A stretch of 64,000 nucleotides of DNA. It comes from Nematostella vectensis. Lineage: Eukaryota; Cnidaria; Anthozoa; Actiniaria; Edwardsiidae. Made by a program: the position numbers and the translations under genes. The notes beneath the pieces are model-generated. The model was not told the DNA's origin and ran no database searches. It saw only the letters and a list, made by a program, of their open reading frames with translations. The DNA is taken from contig NC_064040.1 of assembly GCF_932526225.1 (NCBI RefSeq), positions 5,081,681 through 5,145,680 on the forward strand, in the 5' to 3' direction. Within the stretch, counting starts at the first letter, position 1. Every line of letters starts with the position of its first letter. Below are positions 34,459-47,856 of the stretch, in pieces.

Positions 34459-36085
34459 TTGTAAACGCTCTTTTTATTAAGAAACAAAAAATTGCGTATA
34501 ACTAAATTAATTCTACTTAATTAATATAACTAAATTAATTCTGCTACTGGCGCACAGGTATGACCTTAGCGAGAAAAAATAACCTTAATCAACAGCCTTT
34601 GAGGCCTCTAAAAAGATAGTCATATAAAGCCTGTCACCGGGATTCTTAGGAACATTTTCAAGGTTTGTTGATGGTATCATGGTCCAATATGCCCGAAAGG
34701 TTCCGCGCGTTTAATCCATGGGCGGCGTAAGGTGGAACTTTGATAACGAAGCAGCGCGCACGCGATGCCAACATTAAACGTTGTCGTAGTCTGATTGTAA
34801 AAAGATAATATGGAGGATGTATTCCAGGGTGTGGCTACTGAATAAGTGCGGACATGTAATGGTTACAGAGCCCCTTATAAAAGTGCGGGTCTGTACTAGG
34901 ATATTTCACTGGGTCCAAACCCAGGAAACAGAAAATACATCAACGATTTTTCACATCAAAAATATACGTGGAGAGTTTTATATTGATGAAAACAAAGAAG
35001 AAGCGTCGTTTAGTATGTTTTATGATCTGTCCGCCGCCTTTTTGTCACCCTAGAAAAATACCAATTGTGAAAAAGCATCCATTTCCATCGGCTGATTTGA
35101 AAGCTACTCCGAAAAAAACTTTGTTTTTCATGGTTATTTCGGCAGATTTCATCACATAAGTTGTCTTCTAATTATAAACTAAAACAATAAATAACAAAGG
35201 TGTGACTGACTGGATATCTTTAAAAACATGAAACTGCAAGAATTCATGGTGAATATATACTTTTAAAACTCTCCGGTGCTTCCTTGAGTGCTCATGCTAA
35301 CAGTAGCGAAGGCTGCACGAATACGTGTATGTACTTTCAGATGACTTGGGAAAGAAATATCGCCTCTCATTCCTACAATCCTTTAAGACGACACTTCATT
35401 GACATATAGCTAATATACACTCAAGTACAAGATCGCCTCAAGAGAAGTGAACACGTAAAGCAAGAAATAACATTTTTGACAACGATATTATATGACCTGG
35501 TCCTTTGTAGTGCAAAGGTTTTGCTGCAGGTATAAACTGTCTGCATAATTATTTGCTTATGACAAGTTGTCAACCCCTATGCCTGAGGTATATAATAGAC
35601 TTTTGACTGACACGATCCCGTAAATGTAATATATATTTCTTAACCTGCATTAAACTCTCTCAAACATGCTTTGAAATTGCGTGAAGGGTTACGAAATATT
35701 ATATATTTTCTTAAGAAATTAGCAACGAGCGCGCTGTTTTGACTTTTGTTAAGCCAAATCTCGGCTTGCGCTAGGCCAAAAAGCTGTCTAGTGTCAAAAC
35801 GCACTTGAACACGACGAAGTAGAGGCGCGAAATGCATTAAACTTCACTGATAAACCGACAACACTTTGGCGTTTGCGACAACATCGAATATTGCAAGCCA
35901 TAGAATTCATCCATCTCCTCCGGCACACCAATGCATTATGTTATCTCACGTAATCGCGAGGTATCGCCCCTAATGGAGAGAATGTTTGCCTAGAGTATAC
36001 GTTATAAAAGTAATTAGCGGAGAGGTACCAGGGCTGCACAGACTTGAATCCTCCAAAAGAAGTTGTGTTTTCGCGTTGATTCAAC
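34459..36085. other. Upstream region of the collagen-like gene
   Basis: AT-rich unique sequence; ORFs are short and without family features. A direct repeat TATAACTAAATTAATTCT occurs twice near 34497-34545. No TATA box or other decisive promoter element was recognised before the ATG at 36086. Confidence 0.4.
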
Positions 36086-36586
36086 ATGAGTGGTCGAGCA
36101 TGGTTTCGGCCACATTCCTCGGTCGGACTACATCCAGGTAGAGGGCGTCCGGTCGAAGTATTACAAGGCGATTCGGACGTGAGCAGTGTTAACTCTGAAG
36201 TCATACTTGATCAGCAAGAATCTTCTAGACCTATGGGACCTTTTGTTGTGAACCCAGTTTTCACGAACGTAAAGCAGCCACTCGGGGTAGTCGATGTTCC
36301 TCGGATGGAGCTGGCGAAAGGGTGGCAAAAAGACGAAGGCGATCTGTGGTATAAGGTCCAAATTGCCAGAGAGAAACGCAAAGTCTGTCTTCTCTTTGGG
36401 ATCATCGTTGTTGTGTGCTTGGGGTCATTGCTTCTTACTGTGCTGGTGATTGCTGGCAAGCTTAAGGGAGCATGCAAATGCCCCGATCTTGCAGGTACGC
36501 CAGAACAAATTATTTTAGATATGTCCATAAAAGCTGGATCATTTTTTCCAATAAAAAGTCACAAAGCTCTCTAGAAAAACGCTGTG

Positions 36587-36619
<33 letters not shown>

Positions 36620-39600
36620 ATCAAAGAACAATTAAAACTATTTCCGGATATAAAGGGTACAGAAAACCGATTTTGATACGCAATTTATGTTTAATACTAA
36701 CAGCGAAAAAATGTCAAGCAAGCTCCTGTGTTGAAATACCGCGCAGCGTAACCGAGGATCTATTAAGATGTGATCTAACTTGATCCGTAGAAATATTTGT
36801 TATAAAACAACTACAAAAAGCCACAATCACGACTTTACTGATATTTTAAGAATTCTGTAAATAAACTTTAATCCCATAATGCGCTAATTTGTTGAATAAC
36901 AAGAGTTAAAGATCAGTTATTAAGAGTAAATTTGTGTAGTATCACGAACATTGAAGAGAAAACGGAATTGACTTTTTTTTTGCCGCATTTCGCTGTTTTT
37001 ACTATCCAGACCAATTGGAACAAATATATTCGGGAAAAAAAAGAAAAAAAGACTGATAAAAAAGGGGAGCTTGGGATAGAAGCAGCAACAATGTTGCTGG
37101 GGTACTTAAACATATCTTTGAGATATTTTCAATTTCGGGTCTGAGGAAAATAGCAAAAGGATTCAATAAAATAAGCTTCGGAAGCTTGGGTTTTAAGGCG
37201 GAGATTGAATGTCTAGAATCACGCTATCTATATTCGTGAAATTGGGAGACCTGGAAACGTGGGCTTAGAAAACTAAGCGAATTTCTGTTAGAGTAATTTC
37301 TGTAATTTTTTTTACACGTGATCTAAATTTGCAGTAGTATCGGGCTTAAGAGTTTTTTTAAATGTGTAAATAGTTTATTGAATGATAAAACCCATGGTAG
37401 ACAAGTTTCAAATGTTTATTTCTCTAAGCTTTTGCAATATTTGATGAAGCTATCCACCCATTTTAGCGTTCGTAAAAGCAAAAATATAATATGCCAACTT
37501 AAAAAAAATGTATGTGAAAAAACCCATATAAGGACGTTTTACAAGACATTTTAAAATTTAAAAATCAAACTAGTACAACAAAATAAAGTATCTCAGATAT
37601 GTTTTTGCGTAATCAATTGCGCGCGAAGATTTTTGCTCACCAATAAAGACTCATTGTTTGAGAAAATAATAATAAATATATAAAGATAACAAAAAAAAAT
37701 CAGTCTCCTGAAATTGCACTGGTCTCCCTGTGTTTGCATTGTTCATCAGGCACCGGTTCAGCGCTGCAAGGCGAGTCAAGGACCGAAGACAAGCTCAAAG
37801 CTCTAGAGAGAAATGCAAGTCGGTTTAAGGTCAGCAAATTACGACCCGCGTGTAATAAAGTGGTTCCTATAAACTACCTTTTTCTATAGCAAATATGCGT
37901 TCAATTCCCCGGATCAATGACATTTGACTTCAATATTGGCTTGGGGGAGGGTGGGGACCCCGTGGGGACCCCGTGGGGACAAGCCCAGTGATAGACTCAG
38001 AAAGCGTGTTGCTGTCCACAATGGTATGGCTAAAATAAAGTCAATCTGACAACAGTTGTAGAATAATTGTAGACTTTGATAACCACTGTAAACTGTGAAA
38101 TGATCTGTCTCACTTAGTACTGTAATGCAAGTCTAACTTAGACTTGTTGAGCTAGTGGTATAGTGGCTAGGGGGGTATAAAGGTCCTACCCCCCACCCCC
38201 ACCCCCCTAGACTGCCAATCACCTGTTCTGGGAATTTTAGCCAACCTGCCTTGAAACTCTGTTGGGATCAAGGTCGAAATTGTACTTGTCACGGATTAAC
38301 TCTTATCTCGTAGTAATAACGGATAACCATTTGGATTGGCGAAGTAATGATAAGGGTTTTATGGATTTGTATCTTGGATTAAAGGGGCTTAAAACGGATA
38401 AGCGGTGAATTTACTAAGAAACAGTAACTGAAGGATAAGCAATAGTAGAGGCAGAGATTAAAATGATTACAAAAAGATGTACGGAAAGGTATGCAGCATG
38501 ATAATAAAGTTCAAAGTAATACTAAAAGACAATACTCAAGCAAAATGAAAATGAATAGATGGAAATGAACTACAACGGATGGATGATGAACCACAGCACG
38601 GTACAAAACTGACTATGCTGAGCTTGAAAATCTACTTGCTGCCCAACTGTTGTAATATCATGGAGAAACAAACGGAAATATCAGAGATTAAAAATTACAA
38701 AAAGAAAAGGATTATAAAGATTGAAAGGACTAAAATGGATTAAAGATGGGAAAAAATCCTCCTGCAGTGTATAACCAATGTTAAAATTACCGTTAAAAGG
38801 ATTATACCACTAATATGATTAAAGATATAAACGTGATTTAGGGTGAAATGTAAAAAATAAATGACGCAGTTATCTTTTTCAGGAAATTGGTATCAGACAA
38901 GAATCTAAGGTATGTTTTCCAATTGGAAACATGGAACAATGCTGCCTTCCTTTGCTAAAAGCTTCTACACTTTCTGAGTCCTCAAGATAGAGCTGATGAT
39001 TCCGCGAAAACTATTTCCTCGTACTTGAATGAATCACAGGATATGACGCACATTAACAAAGTGCTCAAAACTAACCAGTAACCCCTCCTTCACAGGGAGA
39101 CGCAACACATCGCATGTTAGAACAAACCGATCATTAACCCTCCCTTACAAAGCATACTCGCATGTTAGAACAACCTACTCCTTTCAGTCGAAAAAATGGT
39201 ACAAAAGCGTAAAAAAATAGCGTCAGATAGTAAAAAAATCGTACAAAAGCGGCTTAACACAAGACCGTGCCAACTTTTACAGTTTATTCACACGGGTTTT
39301 GTTATGTTTTCCGTCTTTCTTTCGTCCGGTTTAGCCAGTCCCACGTATAATCTTACTAAGTTTTAGGTCAAACCTTCGAACGGGTACTGTGTAAAGCGGA
39401 CCTACAGAGGCTTGTAGCCAGGATTTTGAGCGGGGTGGTCTGTTTTTCCATTTCAGCGGACCAAATTTCCGTTATACCCCTTCCCTCGCCTTATTACATT
39501 AGGCAATCAATACTTCAAATAAATTCAATCTTGTACTTAAAATGTATTTTAAAGGGTGCTTTTTAACATATAGCGATAATCATCAAGATGATTATTTAAA

Positions 39601-42600
39601 AAAAAGATTTTTATAGTCATTTGAAAGACATATTGATGTGTACGGTAATCCAGCCAAAACGTTATATATTTTTTGTTTTCTCTGAGCGGACCTTCAAGCC
39701 AAATGGGGGGGTTCGTCCGAACCCCCCCTGGCTACGGGCCTGACCTAATAGAACATCTCGCATGGTGAGCTATGTTATCGAGCAAAGGCAGAGCTCTTCA
39801 AAATCAGTTTTATAAGCCGTCTTTTTCCCACACCTGTCTGTCGCCTAATAACAATGAAAAACCTATCATGATGTATTTTATTTTATAGATTTTGAGCATG
39901 GATCTGAAGCTACGTGAGCTTATGTCCAAATATGATGGACTGGGGCAAATGGTAAGAAAAAGCTTTTCATTCCCGTTCTCGTTTTCTATCATATTTTCTT
40001 TATTGTTTTCACCACGACAGATACAAAGGCGGTCTACTGAGCTGGAAGCAACAATCCAATCCAACCAGAAACTTCTGAACGACGTCACATCGTTCGTACA
40101 AGGCTTACAAAAGGTTAGCTAGTCTGAGCACAACAGATAATTTGTCAGACGTCCTTTGTGACGGTCACCCTTGCCTTAGTCTTCCACGCGGACGTGCTTG
40201 TGGAGGAAAGCGTGACTAACACAAATAACGGCTGCGCGGGAAACTAGATCACGAGACAAAGGGAATGTTTCCAAAACCTTCCCATTGTGCATTTGCAGCA
40301 TGACTCAGCATATTTTAAGAGTCACTTCCTCCTCCCTACTGAACCCCTTCCGTTTTAGCTAGGCCATGAAAAGGTTTTATCGAGGGATCACTAACCACGC
40401 TACTGCTGTAGGGCCAGAATAATCAGACTATTGGTGACACTCTGACTGCTCTCAACTCCACTCTATGGAAAAAGGTTAGTCCTCAAGCGACACTTTAAAT
40501 GCCATGTAAAAGGCTTCTTAGGGACTGTGCAATAATTATCAGGAGGGGGGGGGGGGCTGTAAAACCAGAGGGGGAGGGCACTAAGTTAAAGCCTTAACTT
40601 TTTCACATAAAAGTGGGGCGGCTTAGTTTAAATGACAACAAAATGTTCGTTTTGTATCCAGATTTATCATGGTTAAAAATGTCATCTTTTTCTTTAAATA
40701 CAAAATCGATGCAAACTTTAAGAACCTCTTTGCAGTAGTCTCACTAAGGACCGCTCTGTTCTATAAATCTCTATATATCTCTCAACCCTTGGCGACAAAA
40801 TGAGCTCGTTGTTTGTCTTGATGTCGCCTGAGCTCAAACTCAGAAAGCGGACTCCCGTAAGCATAGCGGCCACACCAAGACGATAAAGGTGATTTGTTAA
40901 GGGGGAGGTATCTCTTAGATGAAAAAGAAAAACGCCGCGTACAACAATCTCAGGTCTATGGGCCTGTGTTAAACCATTTATAATTACTCAATCCATTTAT
41001 TTTTTTAGACAGAAAGAAGAAATTCCACAACTCTGCTACTTTGGACCAATTCCAAAAAAAGAAAATTCTCAGATTCTCCAATGAAACGCTTTGGGCTTTA
41101 TGGTCCTTAATTGTATATAGGCAAGTTATAACTTTTCAACAACTGTTTCCCGGACATTTGGCGGTTTAGTCGAACTGAGCTAAGCGGTGCTGATGTTTAT
41201 CCTCATGCCGAAGTAGAATGCATAAGGAAACAAGGAGGGGGGGGGGGGGGGGTTCGTAAACAAGGGGGTCAAAAATTAACTTGACGCTGTCTAGAGGGGG
41301 TCCTACGGGGGGTCCTTTTTTTTCATTATTTGAAGCTCATTTTACGGACCCCCCTGATAATTTTTGCACAGTCTCTTATTGAGCAAATTCAGAAGATATC
41401 AATGTCAAGCCCAAGGAAGGCTTGGCTGCGACTAAGCTTATGTCATCGTAAAATTATACTCTTAACAAAATGCCTATTAAAATACAAATAAAACAAAATC
41501 ACAAGTCAGCGACAGACTTTAAAACTGATTTGAGTTGTACTTTAACAGATTGAGTCTATCAGCCTAAACGGCACACGTGGGCCCCAAGGCATCCAGGGAC
41601 CAATGGGAATGAATGGTTCCAAAGGAGTACCCGGGCCACAAGGGCCCCAGGGCTTGGAAGGACCTCCAGGAGCGTCTAATTTTAGCATGTGCCAGCATGA
41701 GATGATCAAGAGTACCCAGGTCACCGCGGGACCTGCCGCTATAAGCACCGCTACCGTACGAGAATCCACTGTAAGTAGGAATAACAGGTCTATTCAGATT
41801 TGTACAGGGATAAGGGGGAAAGGGTGGTATCGTAGGAGAACCCGTCGTTAGTAGGGATAACAGGTCTTTTCAGGTTTGTACAGGGATAAGTGGGAAAGGG
41901 TGTCACCGTACGAGAACCCACTGTAAGTAGGGATAACAGGTCTATTCAGGTTTGTATAGGGATAAGGGGGAAAGGGTGGTCTCGTACGAGAACCCACTGC
42001 AAGTAGAAATAACAGGTCTATTCAGGTTTGTACAGGGATTAGGGGGAAAGGGTGGTATCGTACGAGAACCCACCGTAAGTAGGAATAACAGGTCTATTCA
42101 GGTTTGTACAGGGATTAGGGGGAAAGGGTGGTATCGTACGAGAACCCACTGTAAGTAGGGATAACAAATCTATTCAGGTTTGTACAGGGATAAGTGGGAA
42201 AGGGTGGTATCGTACGAGAACCCACTGTAAGTAGGGATAACAGATCTATTCAGGTTTGTACAGGGATAAGGGAGAAAGAGGGAAAGGGTGGTATCGTACG
42301 AGAACCCGTCGTAAGTAGGGATAACAGGTCTATTCAGGTTTGTACAGGGGTGGGGGATAAGAGGGTGGTATCGTACGAGAACCCACCGTAAGTACAAATT
42401 AACAGGTCTATTCAGATTTGAACAGCTATAAGGGGCAGAGGGGTAAACAGCAGAAATGAGAAATAGCTGATTGACCCTCCCCCCCCAACCCTTCCAGCCA
42501 TAACAAGTGATTTTACATAGTAATGTGACCAAATTATTTTTTTGCTACTTAACCGGCGTGATTTGCCTATTTGATAAAACCTCTGACTAAAATGACTGAA

Positions 42601-43073
42601 TGCAGCTTTCAAGTTCAGTTTTGTAGGTTTTCTTTTCCTTTTTCTTGCGCAGCCGAATTCTTCGCTCTGTCAAGGCTACCTCCAAAAGGCAATACAGATA
42701 ATGGGTAGCCTCTGGAATTTAAGCGCGAAAGCGAGGCATTGACAAGTCGCTTGCTTACAACTTTTTGCAGCAACAATTGCCACTGTTCCACCTACAAGTA
42801 TCTATCCAAAGGACTCCCATTTTTTTCAAGAAACGATCACTACATCACTACGCCTTTCCAACGAGTGGGTGTTCTTTCTCTCAGGATAAAAAGATAATCG
42901 GTGCGGTGTGCTCTACTAACGCGGCGGCAGACTACGTCTTCACCATCCTCACAGACCACGAGGGGAGAAAACACTACAAGTGCGAATGCAAAGGACAGAG
43001 TGCGCTCCTCAATTCTGCCGATGGCAAGATGTACTGCTATTTACACTACTGGTACTGCCCACTTGTGGCATGA
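36086..43073 (+). CDS. Type II transmembrane collagen-like protein
   Basis: Seven exons in consistent phase: 36086-36494, 37750-37829, 39889-39951, 40021-40113, 40412-40474, 41549-41770 and 42885-43073, about 372 residues. There is no signal peptide. Residues about 1-100 form a polar cytoplasmic tail, KREKRK-type basic residues precede one membrane anchor (LLFGIIVVVCLGSLLLTVL, about 104-125), and a KCPD cysteine follows outside. Exons 2-5 encode a helical stalk with heptad-like leucines (LKALERNASRF, LKLRELMSKYDGL, ELEATIQSN) and N-glycosylation sequons. Exon 6 encodes about 11 Gly-X-Y triplets (GTRGPQGIQGPMGMNG onward). The last exon has five cysteines (KCECKG ... YCYLHYWYC). This is the layout of membrane collagens and collagenous scavenger-type receptors: coiled coil nucleating a short triple helix, with a globular end outside the cell. 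The terminal domain is not one I can name. Confidence 0.85.
38148..38180 (+). other. tRNA-Glu 5'-half-like fragment
   Basis: CTAGTGGTATAGTGGCTAGG strongly resembles the 5' half (A-box region) of tRNA-Glu, but no B box or acceptor stem follows. It lies in an intron of the collagen-like gene and is probably a SINE remnant. Confidence 0.3.
39408..39742. mobile_element. 335-bp element with GTAGCCAGG inverted ends
   Basis: The left end AGGCTTGTAGCCAGGATTTT and the right end CCCTGGCTACGGGCCTG are inverted copies. G-rich and C-rich blocks lie just inside. Related ends recur at 48.9-49.2 and 49.57 kb. It sits in an intron of the collagen-like gene and is non-coding. Confidence 0.6.
41750..42425 (+). 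repeat. ~76-bp minisatellite carrying a splice donor, about 9 copies
   Basis: Units of about 75-84 bp contain CGTACGAGAACCCACTGTAAGTA followed by GGATAACAGGTCTATTCAGG and a G-rich piece. The first unit is the true 3' end of collagen exon 6 (CGTACGAGAATCCACT, then the donor). The array therefore repeats the exon end and its 5' splice site. Copies 2 and 4 have weakened donors (GTTAGTA, GCAAGTA); the others keep GTAAGTA. Confidence 0.9.
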
Positions 43074-43079
43074 GAAAGG

Positions 43080-43325
43080 AGCGAACAACCTCAAATGGGA
43101 AACAGGGATACCGAGCAACTAGGGTGACATATCACTTTGCTTGATACAGGGCAAACAAATGGGCCACAGGAACACCGCACGGCTGGGGAAGTGGTGTTTT
43201 TTCTTAATACAGGTACAAACGAATGGGCCACAGGAACACCGCACGGCGGGGGAAGTGAAAATTTTTCTTGATGCAGGTACAAACAAATGCGCTACAGGAA
43301 TACCGCGCAACTGGGGTAATGAATT
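43080..43325. repeat. ~65-bp tandem repeat, about 4 copies
   Basis: Units share AATGGGCCACAGGAACACCG and end near TTGATACAGG or TTGATGCAGG. The first, diverged unit starts within 10 bp of the collagen gene's stop codon, so the array probably lies in its 3' UTR. Each unit contains acceptor-like CAGG. Confidence 0.75.
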
Positions 43326-43694
43326 CCCTCGCTAGGCTTACAAGAGCGACCATATTATACCACTATCCCGCTTCCCTTATTGTCCTTGAGGTAAGGGTGG
43401 ACATAGTGTTGCCTATATATTTCATTAACACAGGGGCGAAACCAACTGTATTACTAAGGGCTTACCACTAGGCCGTATTTATCGCTTGATTCAAATATAA
43501 TAATAAGGCTCTTTACGCGTCTCTATACGTGGGTGTAATGAATATACGGGGTGGTCAGTCGTTCAGCAGGGCCACAGGGCGCTATTTAATCCCTCCTCGC
43601 TTGACCCAGGAATGACACTTACGGGATACTAACTTCTCTGACGCACAACACTAAACTCGCTTAGAAGAGGGGTGGAGCGCATTGCGCCTGCACC

Positions 43695-44088
43695 CCGCGT
43701 GACAGCAACCACAGCGTGACAGTAACCACAGCGTGACAGTAACCACAGCGTGACAGCAACCACGGCGTGACAGCAACCACAGCGTGACAGCAGCCACAGC
43801 GTGACAGCAACCACAGCGTGACAGCAACCACAGCGTGACAGCAACCACGGCGTGACAGTAACCACAGCGTGACCGCAACCACAGCGTGACAGTAACCACA
43901 GCGTGACAGCAACCACAGCGTGACAGTAACCACAGCGTGACCGCAACCACGGCGTGACAGCAACCACAGCGTGACAGCAACCACGGCGTGACAGCAACCA
44001 CAGCGTGACAGCAACCACAGCGTGACAGCAACCACAGCGTGACAGCAACCACGGCGTGACAGCAACCACAGCGTGACAGCAACTCCGT
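43695..44088. repeat. 17-bp minisatellite, about 23 copies
   Basis: Tandem GCGTGACAGCAACCACA with recurring variants (AGTAACC, ACCGCAACC, CACGGC). Because the unit has no stop codon in any minus-strand frame, three overlapping 143-164-codon ORFs arise (Val-Thr-Leu-Trp-Leu-Leu-Ser type). They are artefacts. Confidence 0.95.
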
Positions 44089-44089
44089 G

Positions 44090-45240
44090 ATTTAGATAAC
44101 ACAATCACGCGAGTACACAGCATAATAAGACTCTAGATTCGACTTGTGCGATGAGATATATATTTTTTTCAGTAGTACACTTAACTGGGAAATTCAGTCC
44201 AATTGAGAAAAACTCTGCTGCTAGCAGGCTAGGTCTAGTGTCACGCAAGTCGGACCCAGTGTCACGCGATTCGGATCTGGTTTCACGCGAGGATGAATTG
44301 ATTGTTTCAAAATTCAAGCAATTTTGAGTGACCACCGTTTGTAAAATCTTGTTACTTAAAACGTAAGAAATCGTTTCATTCAGCTGTAGCGTTTTTTGAA
44401 AGGAATGGATAGGTAATAATCTGATTACCATTTTCTTGGAAACCCGAGAAAATTGAAACTTTACAAAAATATTGTTTACTATAAAAACTTTGCAAGGGCA
44501 ATTGTATAGATATATAGAATATATATTCTATATAAGAAAACTGGAAATTACATTTTCTCGGGTCTCGATGTTAATTTTTGTCGGCGCAGAATGCTAATTT
44601 CCTTCATAGAAACCTTCAACATCATACCCAAAAAGAAAAGGCTGTGTTTTTAGTAACAATATTTTTGACAAAAAATTGTTTGAATCTATGAAATAACTCA
44701 TTAGTTTGATGCTCTCGAGTTTTATTTATCAATATCAGGAATAAGTAAGCGATGAATTTAACTAGACACAAAAGTGTGGAAAAAATCCGTATCATGGTGT
44801 ATAGTGATGGCGTAAACAGCGTTGTATTTATATAAGGGCGTAAATATTTAAAATGAGAATGAAATAAATGTAATAAAAATGAGGTTATCGTTGTTACTTA
44901 GATTATTATATTTATGTTTGTGGTTGTCTTGGCAGTCGATGATAGCGTGATAAAACGGAAGGTCTGCATATTTGTATTATTCATGAAGCAGCCTGACGAT
45001 TTTGTCATTGTATTTGCATGGGTTCCCATCAAACGAGAATACCCATAAACACATCACGAATCAATTAATCATATTATTTACAATACCTCTTGGCGATACA
45101 ATATGAACTGACGTCTATTCGATGATCATCAAAGCTCGGCAAAGCCGATATTCCTTTTGATATCTTTGGTGTGGATACAATGGGAATTCAAGTTGGATTG
45201 TACCTGGGAGACCACGGTAATATTTGGGGCTACTATACTA
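44090..45240. other. Spacer without supported gene
   Basis: AT-rich. A small inverted repeat (CCCGAGAAAAT at about 44443 and ATTTTCTCGGG at about 44552) flanks a palindromic TATAGAATATATATTCTATA and could be a very short MITE. Nothing else was recognised. Confidence 0.4.
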
Positions 45241-47621
45241 ATGTCAGTATGCCATGACCCACGCAAATTAGAATTCAGTACTTCTGCAACTGAGAACTTT
45301 GATTTCGTGAACTGTCCAAGTAATTGGAGCAACTTCAACCTCGATAGAACCCTCTCCAAGGAAGAGTTCTATCAGCCTACGAGGAAGGTACGTTAGTCGT
45401 TTACTTTTTTGGTTATGGCTGATTTTTGTAGATATTGTCACGCGAAGTTTAGCGAATTCGTTTATAAACTCCCGCGAATATTACATAAATTTCCTTTTAT
45501 TCGGTTGTTTTATTTAATTATGGACTGCTCATTGTATATGCGAGTCTTTTAAAGAGTTTTATTCAAGGTTATTAGGGATTCCTTTATAGCAGTGGATACA
45601 TATCGTGATAGTTACGCAAGCTCTTTTAATTCACAAGCAAAAAAAAATTAACAACACACTTTAGAGATTCAAAAAAGATATTTATGCGATATTCCAATAA
45701 AGTACATTTTAAGCATCTTTATCTTGCATTTTTTATTTATATCGTTATTGAGTTTGAAATTTCGTGTGGTATGATAGGGACAACATGATACAACAAGTTG
45801 TGGTCCCCAGACTAAATAGATCGTAATAATAGCGGCTAATCCGAATCCATACACACGGAAGACAGGGAAATTAAAATTGTCACGTCGAGCTATTATGCAG
45901 ATGCGGCTTTGTTTTGACTTAGTATTTTGGATACGAGCTCATTATCATTCATGAATATTTGCACTTCCGATAAATCAAAATGTAATTCTTGACCAGTCAC
46001 ACTCTCCCACTATGTAGTAGTTAGAGAAAGCATTATCAGGGAATTTTGAACTTGGGAGCGGAAAAAAAAAATACCCTAAGGTAGTCTTCTTATATCTAAA
46101 ATTTATTTTTCTCAGAAATGCTATTATTTTCCGCAAATACCGCCATTAATTTAAATATTTCGGCGAATATTACATCTTAGTCAAAGGCAGGCTACATCCT
46201 CGATCCCCCCTCCTCGATCAAACTTTTCTCTGCATCAGCACTTTCCAACATGATACTCCACAGTAGCCTCTCAGACCTCACTCTAACCCTGAACCGTGCG
46301 CCACAGGGCTTCACCACAATGACACAATAACCACCATGGGGACCCGGTTTGTAGACAACTAAAAAACAAAGAAACACCGTTTAAGTGCGGTGATATCGAA
46401 CTGAGAAATAAGAGACACCAAACACTGCCCCATTTTTTTCTTTATCATAAACCTTTCAGGACAGACAAACAAATCTTGGAAGAAATGGTTTTGAGATTCG
46501 AATAGAACAATGATTTTTGTACTTTTAACACATGATATACAATAACCGTGCTTTTTTTCCATTGCTAGCGAGGACGAGCATCTTATACGGTGATGTCATC
46601 AGGAGAAATCAACCCGTTCAAGGGGATACAGCCCAAGCTGTTCCAGAGGACAAACCCTCTGCCGCCGATCGCAGCGAGGCAGAGCAAAGTTGCATCCGGC
46701 TTGCACGCAACTCTCCCGGGAACATCTGTGATCAGCGCAGGAACAAACTCCCATGCATTGACAGGCGGAGAGGGAATGGAGACAAGGACTATTAAAGAGC
46801 AAGTGCCTTTCGGTAATCACAAAAAAAGGCGGGAAAAACAATCATATTCCAAGCCCCCTAAAACAGCTCGAACGTGTAACGCAATCTGTGACACAGATAT
46901 GACATTAACGCAAGCACCTCCTCCACTAAATAAGATCCAGGCAACCACCAATTCAAGCGCGGCAGCGCCAGCAAAAGTTGCTAGGGAAACGCTTTATTTG
47001 CCAAAGCGGTTTAAAAATGTTGAATTGGCTCCCAGGGAATATCCAAAGGGCTCTGATAAACAAAGAAGATGTGTCGAAAAGAAATCCCTCCTCGATCTTG
47101 CCTCTAGCGTGACCGATCCCGCAGGAAATGTGAAAAGAAGACTGCGTAGCGATTATCATAAAGCATTGATAATACATAGCGAAACGGAGCTTAGAAAACA
47201 GCAGCGAGTGCTGGGTCAGTGTGAGGGAGTACTTGGTGCACGACCCACAAGAGAAAGGACGTTTGTTGTGCAGAAAGAAGAAGCGTCATCAGCTTCTCTT
47301 AGCTCAAGTGGCAGAGAGGGGCCTGGAGAGGAGACCGCGTGTCCGCCCTGCCCATTTACGCGCGCATCGTCGTGGCCTGTTGCTCGATTCAATGAATCTT
47401 TTGTTACGCATGCACAGCCAAATAGAGGCCTGCACTATTCCTTGTCGGACGAAACGATGACACGACCACAGTTGCACAAAAAGAAACTATCAAAAGATAA
47501 TTCATTTGGGGAAATATCCCAGGAAACTGGAAATTTAGTTAAAGAAGACAGCATTTGGCTCAAACCTAAAATTCACATAGCATCCAGGGCTGCACTGCAA
47601 AAGAGATGCGAAAAAAAATAA
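45241..47621 (+). CDS. Unrecognised basic, probably disordered protein (two exons)
   Basis: Exon 45241-45387 (ATG, 49 codons, donor GTACGT) joins in phase 0 to exon 46569-47621 (acceptor CCATTGCTAG), giving about 399 residues. Alternatively translation could start at the ATG at 46593 in the second exon. The protein is rich in Lys, Arg, Ser, Thr and Pro, has no signal peptide or membrane segment, and shows clusters such as NHKKRREKQSYSKPPK and ALQKRCEKK at the C-terminus. I do not recognise a domain. Three similar-looking genes follow within 13 kb (50.2, 57.3 and 59.5 kb). These resemble fast-evolving lineage-specific proteins of cytoskeletal or chromatin type, which is inference from composition only. 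The intron is 1.2 kb and holds a minus-strand exon candidate at 46192-46358. Confidence 0.6.
46192..46358 (-). CDS. Possible antisense terminal exon
   Basis: On the minus strand a good acceptor (CTTTGTTTTTTAG) precedes an open frame of about 55 codons, ending in TAG at 46192. It encodes YKPGPHGGYCVIVVKPC and a charged helical tail (LESADAEKSLIEEGG). No start or upstream exon was found. It may be a terminal exon of a minus-strand gene or a chance frame. Confidence 0.25.
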
Positions 47622-47856
47622 CTTGTAGTATATATTTAACCTCGTTCTTTAATCATTAAAAACACGTTATACCATTCCCTTTTTAAAATTATCAAATAAC
47701 TATCGTTTCTAGGTAGGAATGAGATCTGATTCAGGCGCGGATGTTGAAAAAAATGTTTACAGTCAGAATCCTGACCTTTGCACAGCTCAAAACTAAAATT
47801 TTAACCTGTTTCGACAGGATCGAAAAATGGCAAAATTCTAATTGTAAGGTCGTGTT

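Noticed and set aside
42765-42884. Upstream extension of the last collagen-gene exon to 42772
   Set aside because: The acceptor TTCTTTCTCTCAG before 42885 gives a clean phase-0 join to exon 6, whereas the extension adds an implausible segment. It could still be used as an alternative.
43629-44123. Three overlapping minus-strand ORFs of 143-164 codons
   Set aside because: Produced by the 17-bp minisatellite read in all three frames.
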